NCBI RefSeq assembly: GCF_009494395.1
Contig: NZ_VZCB01000045.1
Location: forward strand, 1 to 64,000
DNA: 64,000 bases
Source: Segatella copri
GTDB taxonomy: Bacteria; Bacteroidota; Bacteroidia; Bacteroidales; Bacteroidaceae
Direction of reading: 5' to 3'
Position numbers and translations under genes: made by a program. Shown here piece after piece: positions 8,739 through 17,349 of the stretch. The number at the start of each line of letters is the position of its first letter. The first letter of the stretch is position 1. The notes under the pieces are model-generated. The model was not told where the DNA came from. It worked only from the letters and a program-made list of their open reading frames with translations, and did no database searches.

Positions 8739-9755
8739 ATGAAGCAACGTAGAACATCACTTAAAGATCTCGCAGACAAGTTGGGAGTGAGCATCGCTAC
8801 CGTGTCTCGAGCTTTACGAAATAGCCATGAGGTGGGAGAGGAAATGACTCAGAAAGTCAAGACCTTGGCAAAGGAACTCAACTATCGGCCTAACCCATTT
8901 GCACAGAGTCTTCGGAAGGAAGCTCCAAGGGTGATAGGCGTCATCGTTCCTAATCTGGTTACCCACTATTATGCTGCCGTGCTGGATGGCATAGAAGATT
9001 ATGCCTCAAAGTGTGGCTATTCGGTTATTAGTGCCAATAGTCATGAGAACCATGAGCGCGAAGCGAAGGCTCTTGACAATTTTCTCGATATGCATGTAGA
9101 AGGTATTATTGCTTGCCTCGCACAAGATACTACCGACTATTCTCATTTCGAGCAGCTCCACAAGATGGGAGTTCCTTTGGTGTTTTTTGCCCGTTGCTGC
9201 CTGGAAGAAAAGTTCTCTCAGGTTGTGGGTAATGGTGATGTGGCGGCTCAGGAGGCTACTCAGCACATGATTGAGACCGGCTCCCGCCGTATTGCTTTCA
9301 TTGGCGGTCCTAACCATCTCGATATGGTTCGCCGTCGCAAGCATGGCTATCTGGAAGCGCTCAGGGAGAACCGTATTCCTATCGACCGCGATCTGGTAGT
9401 CTGTGACAAGATAGATTTCGATGTAGCCCGTAATGCTACACTTCGACTTCTGGAGAGTGAGAATCGCCCGGATGCTATTCTTGCCTTCAACGATATCATA
9501 ACCTATGCTGCCTTTGATGCCATCAAGGCTAAGGGCTTGCGCATTCCTGAAGATGTTGCCATTATCGGCTTCACGGATGGAGATACGGCAGCCTTCGTTA
9601 CTCCACGCCTTTCTGCCATCATGGATAAGGCGCACGAACAGGGTACCAAGGCTTGCGAATTGCTCATGCGTAGCATCAATGGGGATGAGCAAATCTACAA
9701 GGAAGTTGTGCCGATGATTCTGAAAATCAGAGAAAGCTCTGAGAAGCAGGGTTAA
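8739..9755 (+). CDS. LacI-family transcriptional regulator
   Basis: A 338-residue regulator. The N-terminal HTH (about 3-50; KDLADKLGVSIATVSRALRN) and hinge (NYRPNPFAQSLRK) are followed by a periplasmic-binding-protein-like sensor domain that starts at VIGVIVPNL. It precedes the hybrid regulator and the glycosidase operon by position and strand, so a sugar effector is likely. A palindrome at its own promoter suggests autoregulation. The 103-base gap to the next gene shows no TAnnTTTG box, so the two may share a transcript. Confidence 0.9.
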   Translation: MKQRRTSLKDLADKLGVSIATVSRALRNSHEVGEEMTQKVKTLAKELNYRPNPFAQSLRKEAPRVIGVIVPNLVTHYYAAVLDGIEDYASKCGYSVISANSHENHEREAKALDNFLDMHVEGIIACLAQDTTDYSHFEQLHKMGVPLVFFARCCLEEKFSQVVGNGDVAAQEATQHMIETGSRRIAFIGGPNHLDMVRRRKHGYLEALRENRIPIDRDLVVCDKIDFDVARNATLRLLESENRPDAILAFNDIITYAAFDAIKAKGLRIPEDVAIIGFTDGDTAAFVTPRLSAIMDKAHEQGTKACELLMRSINGDEQIYKEVVPMILKIRESSEKQG

Positions 9756-9858
9756 AGGAACTTTTCCCTAGAACTGAAAGACCACTTTGAAGACTGATGA
9801 ACCTCGATGGAAAGCGATGATAAAGATAAAAACGACAAACTATAAATATAAACCTTGA

Positions 9859-12800
9859 ATGAGCATGTTTAAAAACTTGAATTTGCTGAGGCAGGCCCTC
9901 ATGGTTCTAGGATTTGTGCTGCTTCTGCAGCCTCTCCAGATGAGAGCGGCTTTACAAAACATCGAGTTCTCCAGTTTGAATAACCGTGACGGACTCAGTA
10001 ATAGCCAGGTGAATGCTATCTTGAAAGATAAGACAGGTTACGTCTGGTTTGGTACTCAGTCGGGACTCAATCGATTTGATGGATTCCGAATGAAGACCTT
10101 CTTGTATAGTGCCACAAACCAGACTTCATTGGCCAACAATTACGTAGATGAATTGCAGGAGGACAATGAAGGAAAAATCTGGGTGCATACTCCTGTGGGT
10201 TATTGTGTCTATGACCCAACTACCGAGCAGTTTGACCGCAAGCCGGAAGTTTGGTTGAAGACCATCAACATAGAGGGTGCACCACAGAGACTATTGGTGG
10301 ATTCGCAGAAGAATATGTGGATTCAGGTGTGGGGAAAGGGTCTTTATTATTATAATGTAAAGAACGAAACCACATACCTGTTCAAATATGCGAAGAAGCC
10401 TAAGAGCGGTTGTATCCTGGATGGCGACTTTAGCAACCTGAAGGATGTAGACGGCAAGCTGCTGGTTACTTATGGCGATGGAAAGCTGTGCCTGCTGGAT
10501 GGCGACAAACAGAGCGTGCTCTGGTATAATACCTTCCTAAAAGACCATCGTCTTTGTGGAGATAATGGCGCTTACAGTTTTGTAGAGAACAATCATACTT
10601 TCTGGGTTTCTACAACAACAGAATCTTATGTCTTCAATTCTCTTAACAGACAATGGCTTACAGTCCGTTCTTATCTTGCACAGAGAGGAATTCTTGTTCC
10701 TGTAAAAGACCGCATCGTCATGCGCGACCTTCAGGTAGACCCAAATGGTGCCTTGTGGGTTGCTACCGATCATCATGGACTTTTCTATATTGATTTCAAG
10801 TCAAAGACTTGTCACCAGTATGTGCATAGTAATGCCCGGGGAAGTATTGTAGACAATTCTTTACAGAAGGTTTATATTGACAATTTCGGAGCCGTATGGG
10901 TGGGCAGCTATAAGAATGGTGTGGCTTATTATTCACCATCTTCCAGCAAGTTCAATACCATTCCGCTCGGTGATGTCTGTACCATTACGCAGGATTTGGC
11001 AGGAAATCTGTGGTGTGGAACCAACGATATGGGAATCGTGGGTTATAATCCTGTAACCGGACAGACCTGGCATTTCGGTCAGGCTCAGACCGGTCTTGGC
11101 TCGGATGTCGTGGTGAGTAGCGTGACCATGAAGGATGGAACCATGTATTTCGGAACCTTCAACGGCGGCTTTACCCAGTTCAAGAATGGCAGGTGGAAGG
11201 CTTTCAATATTTCCAATAGCGGATTGGCTAATAATAGCGTCTGGTGCTTCCAGGAAGACCCTCAGCATCGTCTGCTTATCGGTACTTTGGGAAGTGGTGT
11301 GCAGATTTTTGATCCTGTCACAGAGAAATTCTCTACCTTCAATATTGCCAATTCGGGAATAACGAGCAATTTCATCAATTCCATCTTCCTGCTCAATAAT
11401 CATGAGGCTCTGATAGGTCATTCCCAGTATATTTCTGTCTTTGATCTTCATAGTAGGAAGATGACTAACATCAATAGTACCAAGGACGGAACTCCTTTCG
11501 AGAGTCCTTCTGTCAATTATGCGATGAAGGATAGCCGTGGCATCTTGTGGATGGCTTCGCCTGGAGGTATTTCGATGTATGACAGCAGCAACGGACAGTA
11601 TGAATCCATCAACGAACTGAATGGAACCACAGGAGCTGTGGGCTGTGCGGTTGTTGAGGACAAGCAGCATAATATCTGGCTGGTTTCCGAGTTTATCGTC
11701 ACCCGTGTAACCTTGACCAAGGATGCTCAGGGCAAGTGGAATCTTACCATGATCAGTTTCAATTCGCTGGATGGATTGCAGAGCCGACAGTTTAATATCC
11801 GTTCTGCCTATCTGATGCGAAACGGAGCGATTGCCATGGGCGGTCAGGACGGTATCAACATCATCCGACCTAGAACCATTCGCACCAGCAGGCAGCAGGC
11901 TCATGTGCTCTTCAGCGGATTGGTTCTCTTTGACCATCCTCTTACTGCGGGCGAAAAGTTCGAGGGCAGAGTGCCACTCAAATTATCGCTCGACAGCAAT
12001 CCGGAACTTGACTTGAGTTATAAGGACAAGGCGTTTACCATCCAGCTGGCTTCTGACCAGGTGTCGCTTCCGGCACGTTGCCGCTTCCTTTATCGCATGA
12101 AGGGATTGAACGATAAGTGGATGATGACTCCTGACGGAAGATCGGAAGTTACATTTACCAATCTCCTCTCGGGCAATTATGTGCTCGAAGTGAAGGTGGT
12201 GAATGGAGACGGAACCGTGAGCGAAGAGGTGAGCCGGCTGAAGGTTCACATCCATCCGCCGTTCTATCTCTCTACCTGGGCCATCATTCTTTATCTGCTC
12301 CTCGTTGTGGCTGTCCTCTGGTACTATCGCCGCCGCATGATAGAGAAGCAGAGAGTGAAGTATGAAATCCAGATCAGGGAAGACAGCATCAAGAAGACCC
12401 GTGAGATGAACGAGTTGAAGCTCAACTTCTTTACCAATGTGAGCCACGAGCTTCGAACTCCGCTCACCCTGATTATCTCGCCTCTTGTTACCATGATTCG
12501 GGATGAGGGCGACCCGGAGAAGCGCAGAAAGCTCGAACTGATTCATCGTAATGCAACCCGATTGCTGAATCTGGTCAACCAGATTCTGGATTTCCGCAAG
12601 TTCGACCAGAACAAGGAGAAGCTGTCTCTTGCCCGTATGGACATCGTGAGCTTCGTGGACAATATCTGCAATTCGTTCAGAATCCTGGCTAATAATAAGG
12701 TGAATCTGTCTTTCGAGTCGTATACTTCCAAGCTGATCATGACCTTTGATGCAGACAAGGTGGGCAAGATTGTCAATAATCTCTTGAGTAACGCCTACAA

Positions 12801-14103
12801 GTTCACCCCAGACGGAGGTTCTATTACGGTTAGACTTTCCGTTGCCTTGGGTGTAGAGGTGAAAGACCATACTCACGACATGTTGCGCATTAGCGTAGCC
12901 GATAACGGCAAGGGAATCAGCGATGAGGAGAAGAAGCACGTCTTCGAGCGTTTCTATCAGGTGAACGGCACGGAAATGCAGCCTGCCGGTGGAAGCGGAA
13001 TCGGACTCAACCTGGTGAAGAAGTTTACAGAACTTCACGGAGGTCAGGTAGAAGTAAGAGACAACGATGGCGGCGGTTCAGTCTTTATCGTAGACTTGCC
13101 GATGGATGATGGCGGAGCTGCCAAGACCAACGCCCATCTGGAATCCATGCGTGTGGCTCCAGTCATCGCTACCGTTCATAAGGCAGAAGATACGATAGAA
13201 GAAACGGTAGAGGAGGGAGGCTCTTCTGATGCGCTCTATGGCGTTCATCGTTCTTCGCAAACCGCCAAGCCTACCCGCAAGAACTATGTAGCTAAGGTAC
13301 TTCTGGTAGATGATAGCGATGACTTCCGCGAGTTTATGTGTGATGTGCTTACCGACTATCAGGTCATCGAGGCCGTGAACGGTCAGGATGCCTGGCAGAA
13401 GATTATCGAGGTTCGCCCGGACGTCATCCTCTCCGACGTGATGATGCCTGTGATGGACGGAATCGAACTCTGCCGCATGGTGAAGAGCAACGAGGAGACG
13501 GCTTCCATTCCGTTTGTGATGCTGACAGCACGTCTGGCTACCGACCATCAGGTAGAGGGATTGGAGAGTGGAGCAGACGATTACATCATCAAGCCGTTCA
13601 ATATCGATATGCTCAATCTGCGCATCCGCAATCTCTTGGGTTGGGCACGCCGTTCTGCGCGTCGTTCTATCCTCGACAAGGATAAGGAAGGCAAGAAGGA
13701 CCCAAACCAGCCTAAGGAGAGAGTGATTCCAAAGGGCGAGCTGGGCGACTTTGAAATGACAGCCAGCGACCGCAAGTTCCTGGCAGATGTGGATAAATAC
13801 ATCAAGGACATGATGAGCGATCCGGATACTTCGGTAGAGTCGATGAGTGCTCATCTTTGCATGTCGCGCGTCCAGCTCTACAAGCGTATGGTTTCGCTCA
13901 CGGGTACCACTCCTTCAGAGTATCTGCGTGCCAAGCGCATCAAGCGGGCTGAAGAGCTGATTCATAACGACGAGCTGAACATCAGCGAAATCGCTTATAC
14001 GGTAGGTTTCAACAATCCTCGCTATTTCACCAAATACTTCCAGGAGGCTTATGGACTGACGCCTTCCCAGTATAAGAAAAAACTGAATGGCGAGAGTATC
14101 TAA
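9859..14103 (+). CDS. Hybrid two-component system regulator (HTCS)
   Basis: A 1414-residue one-protein signalling system. In order: signal peptide (about 1-30), periplasmic two-propeller sensor made of Reg_prop repeats (about 35-690), Y_Y_Y domain (about 740-808), one membrane helix (about 816-836), HisKA with H863 in NVSHELRTPL, HATPase with NLLSNAYKF, DNGKGIS and GSGIGLNL, receiver domain with D1193 in ILSDVMMP, and an AraC-type HTH at the C-terminus (about 1315-1410). HTCS proteins sense oligosaccharides in the periplasm and switch on the linked polysaccharide locus. The GH31-GH2-GH31 operon directly downstream is the obvious target. Confidence 0.95.
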   Translation: MSMFKNLNLLRQALMVLGFVLLLQPLQMRAALQNIEFSSLNNRDGLSNSQVNAILKDKTGYVWFGTQSGLNRFDGFRMKTFLYSATNQTSLANNYVDELQEDNEGKIWVHTPVGYCVYDPTTEQFDRKPEVWLKTINIEGAPQRLLVDSQKNMWIQVWGKGLYYYNVKNETTYLFKYAKKPKSGCILDGDFSNLKDVDGKLLVTYGDGKLCLLDGDKQSVLWYNTFLKDHRLCGDNGAYSFVENNHTFWVSTTTESYVFNSLNRQWLTVRSYLAQRGILVPVKDRIVMRDLQVDPNGALWVATDHHGLFYIDFKSKTCHQYVHSNARGSIVDNSLQKVYIDNFGAVWVGSYKNGVAYYSPSSSKFNTIPLGDVCTITQDLAGNLWCGTNDMGIVGYNPVTGQTWHFGQAQTGLGSDVVVSSVTMKDGTMYFGTFNGGFTQFKNGRWKAFNISNSGLANNSVWCFQEDPQHRLLIGTLGSGVQIFDPVTEKFSTFNIANSGITSNFINSIFLLNNHEALIGHSQYISVFDLHSRKMTNINSTKDGTPFESPSVNYAMKDSRGILWMASPGGISMYDSSNGQYESINELNGTTGAVGCAVVEDKQHNIWLVSEFIVTRVTLTKDAQGKWNLTMISFNSLDGLQSRQFNIRSAYLMRNGAIAMGGQDGINIIRPRTIRTSRQQAHVLFSGLVLFDHPLTAGEKFEGRVPLKLSLDSNPELDLSYKDKAFTIQLASDQVSLPARCRFLYRMKGLNDKWMMTPDGRSEVTFTNLLSGNYVLEVKVVNGDGTVSEEVSRLKVHIHPPFYLSTWAIILYLLLVVAVLWYYRRRMIEKQRVKYEIQIREDSIKKTREMNELKLNFFTNVSHELRTPLTLIISPLVTMIRDEGDPEKRRKLELIHRNATRLLNLVNQILDFRKFDQNKEKLSLARMDIVSFVDNICNSFRILANNKVNLSFESYTSKLIMTFDADKVGKIVNNLLSNAYKFTPDGGSITVRLSVALGVEVKDHTHDMLRISVADNGKGISDEEKKHVFERFYQVNGTEMQPAGGSGIGLNLVKKFTELHGGQVEVRDNDGGGSVFIVDLPMDDGGAAKTNAHLESMRVAPVIATVHKAEDTIEETVEEGGSSDALYGVHRSSQTAKPTRKNYVAKVLLVDDSDDFREFMCDVLTDYQVIEAVNGQDAWQKIIEVRPDVILSDVMMPVMDGIELCRMVKSNEETASIPFVMLTARLATDHQVEGLESGADDYIIKPFNIDMLNLRIRNLLGWARRSARRSILDKDKEGKKDPNQPKERVIPKGELGDFEMTASDRKFLADVDKYIKDMMSDPDTSVESMSAHLCMSRVQLYKRMVSLTGTTPSEYLRAKRIKRAEELIHNDELNISEIAYTVGFNNPRYFTKYFQEAYGLTPSQYKKKLNGESI

Positions 14104-14137
14104 TCATAGGAATCTCTTGATTTCTTGTTAACGAAAA

Positions 14138-14175
14138 GGGTATAAAATGTGGTAATTAACATTTTATACCCTATT
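14138..14175 (+). terminator. Intrinsic terminator after the HTCS gene
   Basis: A 13-base perfect stem (14138-14150 with 14159-14171) is followed by TATTTTG. It separates the regulator from the glycosidase operon. Confidence 0.75.
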
Positions 14176-14213
14176 TTGTTACATTTCCACATATTATTAT
14201 CACTAAAAAAAAG

Positions 14214-14221
14214 TAATTTTG
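14214..14221 (+). promoter_or_regulatory. -7 box of the glycosidase operon
   Basis: TAATTTTG lies 59 bases before the ATG at 14280. A weak or missing -33 element would fit a promoter that needs activation by the HTCS regulator (inference). Confidence 0.5.
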
Positions 14222-14279
14222 CAGGCAGATATTCAATCTAATAATCATAAGTTTAAAAAACTTGTATAAACAATATAGT

Positions 14280-17234
14280 ATGAAGCTAACTAAGACGTTA
14301 TTGATTTCAGCCGTTTTGCTGATGAGCGCTTCTGGGCTCCAGGCAGTAGGCTTTATTCAGAAAGGTAACTATCTTACCGTTCAATTGAAACAGCACCAAA
14401 ATTTTGGTCCTAGTCAGATTCGCCTCCAGGTGGTGAGCGATAAGATTATCCGTGTGCAGGCTACTGCCGAGCAGGGATTCCGCGACAAGCAGAGTCTCAT
14501 CATCGTGCCTCAGAATGGAAAGGCTAATTATAAGGTAGAGGAACAGGGCGAAAAGCTCATCATTACCACAGCCGCCATGCGCGCCGTGTTGAATGAGGCT
14601 ACCGGTCAGATTACATTTTATGATCAGAAGGATCATGTGCTCCTCAACGAGGTGGCTCAGGGTGGAAAGACTTTCAAGCCTTTTACCGTTCCTGACCGTG
14701 AGATTGGCGTAGACATCGCCAAGGTTCCTGAATCACAGAAGCACGGATGGTCTTGGAGAGCCCTCTTCGATTCTCCAGACAACGAGGCCTTCTATGGTCT
14801 CGGTCAGCATCAGAGTGAGGAACTGAACATGAAGGGCAAGAACGAAGACCTCTTCCAGTATAATACGAAGGTGAGTGTGCCTTTCGTCATTTCCAACAAG
14901 AACTACGGTATTCTCTGGGATTCCTATTCTTATTGCCGTTGGGGTAATCCGGAAGATTATCTCCAGCTCAACCGTGCCTTCAAGCTTTACGACAAGGACG
15001 GAAAGGAAGGTCAGCTTACCGGTACTTACGTGGACAAGAACGGACAGAAGATTGTCCGTGGTGAAGACAGCATCTACTTTGAATATGCGATGCCTGAGGC
15101 TTCTGAAATCTGCAAAAAGACCGACAAGGGCGGTATCCAGAACCTGCCAAAGGGCTTTGCCCTGAATGGTTCCAAGGTGGTTTACGAGGGTTATGTGGAG
15201 GCTCCAACCAACAGTTTCTACCAGTTTATCCTCTACTATGCCGGCTACATGAAGATTTATATCGACGGCAAGCTGGTTGTGCCTGAGCGCTGGCGTACAG
15301 CCTGGAATCCTAATTCCTTCAAGTTTGAAACTCCAATCAAGAAGGGTGTAAAGACTCCTATCCGCATCGAGTGGCAGCCAGATGGCGACGTTTCCTACTG
15401 CGGTCTTCGCGTAGCTGCTCCTCGTTCAGAGGCAGAGAAGAACCAGCTGAGCATCTGGAGCGAAATGTCTCCTGACATGGATTACTACTTCATTGCCGGT
15501 CAGAACCTCGACGAGGTGATTTCGGGCTACCGTACGCTTACCGGCAAGGCTTCGCTCTATCCTAAGTGGACCCTCGGTTTCTGGCAGAGCCGTGAGCGCT
15601 ATAAGAGCAGCAAGGACATCGAGGAGAACCTCAAGAAGTTCCGCGACCTGAAGATTCCTGTAGACAATATCGTTCAGGACTGGAACTACTGGAAGCTCGA
15701 TTCATGGGGAAGCCATGAGTTTGAGGCTGCCCGTTATCCTAATCCGCAGGCGATGCTCGATAGCGTACATGCCATGAACGGAAGATTCATGATTTCCGTA
15801 TGGCCTAAGTTCTACGATACCGTCAAGAACTATAAGGAACTCGACAGCAAGGGCTGGATGTATCATCAGGCTATCAAGGATGATATTCATGACTGGCTCG
15901 GCTTCCGTGGCTCTTTCTATGATGCTTATGATGCTGGTGCCCGCAAGATGTTCTGGCGCCAGATGGACGAGAATCTCTATACCAAGTATAAGTTCGGAAT
16001 CGACGCATGGTGGATGGATGCTTCTGAGCCTAATGTTCGCGACTGTACCCCGATGTGGTACCGCAAGGCCCTTTCCGGTCCTACTGCCCTCGGTACATCA
16101 ACCGAATATTTCAACGCTTACAGCATCGTGAATGCTGACGCCATCTATCATGGCCAGCGTAGCGTGAACCCTAATCAGCGTGTCTTCCTTCTTACCCGTT
16201 CGGGCTTTGCAGGCGAGCAGCGCTACAGCACGGCTACCTGGTCGGGCGATATTGCTACCCGTTGGGAGGACATGCGCGCTCAGATGACTGCCGGCTTGAA
16301 CTATTCTATGGCGGGTCTTCCTTTCTGGGGAATGGACCAGGGTGGTTTCTGCGTAGAGAACCGCTACGTGGCTGCCCAGCAGGAGTTTGACAAGACCGGT
16401 AAGGAGAATGCCGACCTGAAGGAGTGGCGTGAGTTGCAGGCTCGCTGGAACCAGTTCGGCTGCTTCGTTCCGCTCTATCGCACCCACGGCCAGTGGCCTA
16501 CCCGTGAGGTCTGGAATATTGCGCCAGCCGATCATCCGGCTTACAAGACCATCGTGGCTTACGACAAGCTCCGTTACCGTCTGATGCCTTACCTCTACAG
16601 TATGGCGGGTATGGTTCATTTCAAGGATTATACCATGATGCGTGGATTGGTGATGGACTTCAACGGCGATGATAATGTTTACGACATCAAGGACCAGTGG
16701 ATGTTCGGTCCTGCCCTGATGGCTTGTCCTGTAGGCGAGTATCAGAAGTACAGCCGTAACGTTTATCTTCCTAAGCAGAAGGGCTGGTACGATTTCTATA
16801 CCGGCAAGTATTATGCAGGTGGTCAGACCATCGTAGCCGATGCGCCATTCGAGAAGATTCCTGTCTTCGTACCAGAGGGTTCTATCCTTCCTGTTGGTCC
16901 AGAGATGGAGTGGAGCGACCAGAAGAAGGCTGAGCTCATCGACCTCTATGTCTATGCAGGCAAGGACGGTTCTTATACGCTCTATGAGGACGAGGGAACC
17001 AACTACAACTACGAGAAGGGCAAGTATGCTATGATAGACTTCAAGTATAATGATGCCCAGAAGACCCTGACCATTGGTGCTCGCAAGGGTTCATTCGCAG
17101 GAATGCTGCAGAAGCGTCGCTTCAACGTGATTCTGGTGAATGCCCAGAACAACCAGGGCGTTAACCTCGCCAAGGCTCCTAAGGGCAAGATGGTGAAGTA
17201 TGCCGGTCAGGCAGTAACTGTAAAATTGAAGTAA
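14280..17234 (+). CDS. GH31 glycosidase with PA14 insert, probable alpha-xylosidase
   Basis: A 984-residue exported enzyme. A signal peptide (about 1-22) precedes the N-terminal GH31 beta-sandwich, a PA14-like insert (about 240-380; GQLTGTY start, YAGYMKIYIDGKLVV inside) and the GH31 barrel. The nucleophile is D580 in WWMDASEPN and the acid/base is D657 in WSGDIATRW. The PA14 insert is a hallmark of the xyloglucan alpha-xylosidases of Bacteroides ovatus and Cellvibrio, so xylose removal from xyloglucan oligosaccharides is the best guess; alpha-glucosidase is the alternative. The ATG at 14280 is chosen over an in-frame TTG 18 bases upstream because it starts the signal peptide directly. Confidence 0.9.
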   Translation: MKLTKTLLISAVLLMSASGLQAVGFIQKGNYLTVQLKQHQNFGPSQIRLQVVSDKIIRVQATAEQGFRDKQSLIIVPQNGKANYKVEEQGEKLIITTAAMRAVLNEATGQITFYDQKDHVLLNEVAQGGKTFKPFTVPDREIGVDIAKVPESQKHGWSWRALFDSPDNEAFYGLGQHQSEELNMKGKNEDLFQYNTKVSVPFVISNKNYGILWDSYSYCRWGNPEDYLQLNRAFKLYDKDGKEGQLTGTYVDKNGQKIVRGEDSIYFEYAMPEASEICKKTDKGGIQNLPKGFALNGSKVVYEGYVEAPTNSFYQFILYYAGYMKIYIDGKLVVPERWRTAWNPNSFKFETPIKKGVKTPIRIEWQPDGDVSYCGLRVAAPRSEAEKNQLSIWSEMSPDMDYYFIAGQNLDEVISGYRTLTGKASLYPKWTLGFWQSRERYKSSKDIEENLKKFRDLKIPVDNIVQDWNYWKLDSWGSHEFEAARYPNPQAMLDSVHAMNGRFMISVWPKFYDTVKNYKELDSKGWMYHQAIKDDIHDWLGFRGSFYDAYDAGARKMFWRQMDENLYTKYKFGIDAWWMDASEPNVRDCTPMWYRKALSGPTALGTSTEYFNAYSIVNADAIYHGQRSVNPNQRVFLLTRSGFAGEQRYSTATWSGDIATRWEDMRAQMTAGLNYSMAGLPFWGMDQGGFCVENRYVAAQQEFDKTGKENADLKEWRELQARWNQFGCFVPLYRTHGQWPTREVWNIAPADHPAYKTIVAYDKLRYRLMPYLYSMAGMVHFKDYTMMRGLVMDFNGDDNVYDIKDQWMFGPALMACPVGEYQKYSRNVYLPKQKGWYDFYTGKYYAGGQTIVADAPFEKIPVFVPEGSILPVGPEMEWSDQKKAELIDLYVYAGKDGSYTLYEDEGTNYNYEKGKYAMIDFKYNDAQKTLTIGARKGSFAGMLQKRRFNVILVNAQNNQGVNLAKAPKGKMVKYAGQAVTVKLK

Positions 17235-17242
17235 TCTAATCT

Positions 17243-17332
17243 CCCGCAGATTTCACAGATTACACAGATATTTGTAATTCTCTTTCAGGAAAGATGAATC
17301 TGTGAAAATCCGTGCAGTCTGCGGGACTTTTT
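17243..17332 (+). repeat. Intergenic inverted repeat, terminator-like
   Basis: A Bacteroidota dispersed inverted repeat: the left arm 17243-17269 (CCCGCAGATTTCACAG start) pairs imperfectly with the right arm 17296-17325, followed by TTTTTTT. Related copies lie at 37711-37890 and, inside a gene, at 28808-28848. Lying within the glycosidase operon, it could attenuate or process the transcript between the first and second gene. Confidence 0.7.
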
Positions 17333-17349
17333 TATATTGATAGGAAAGA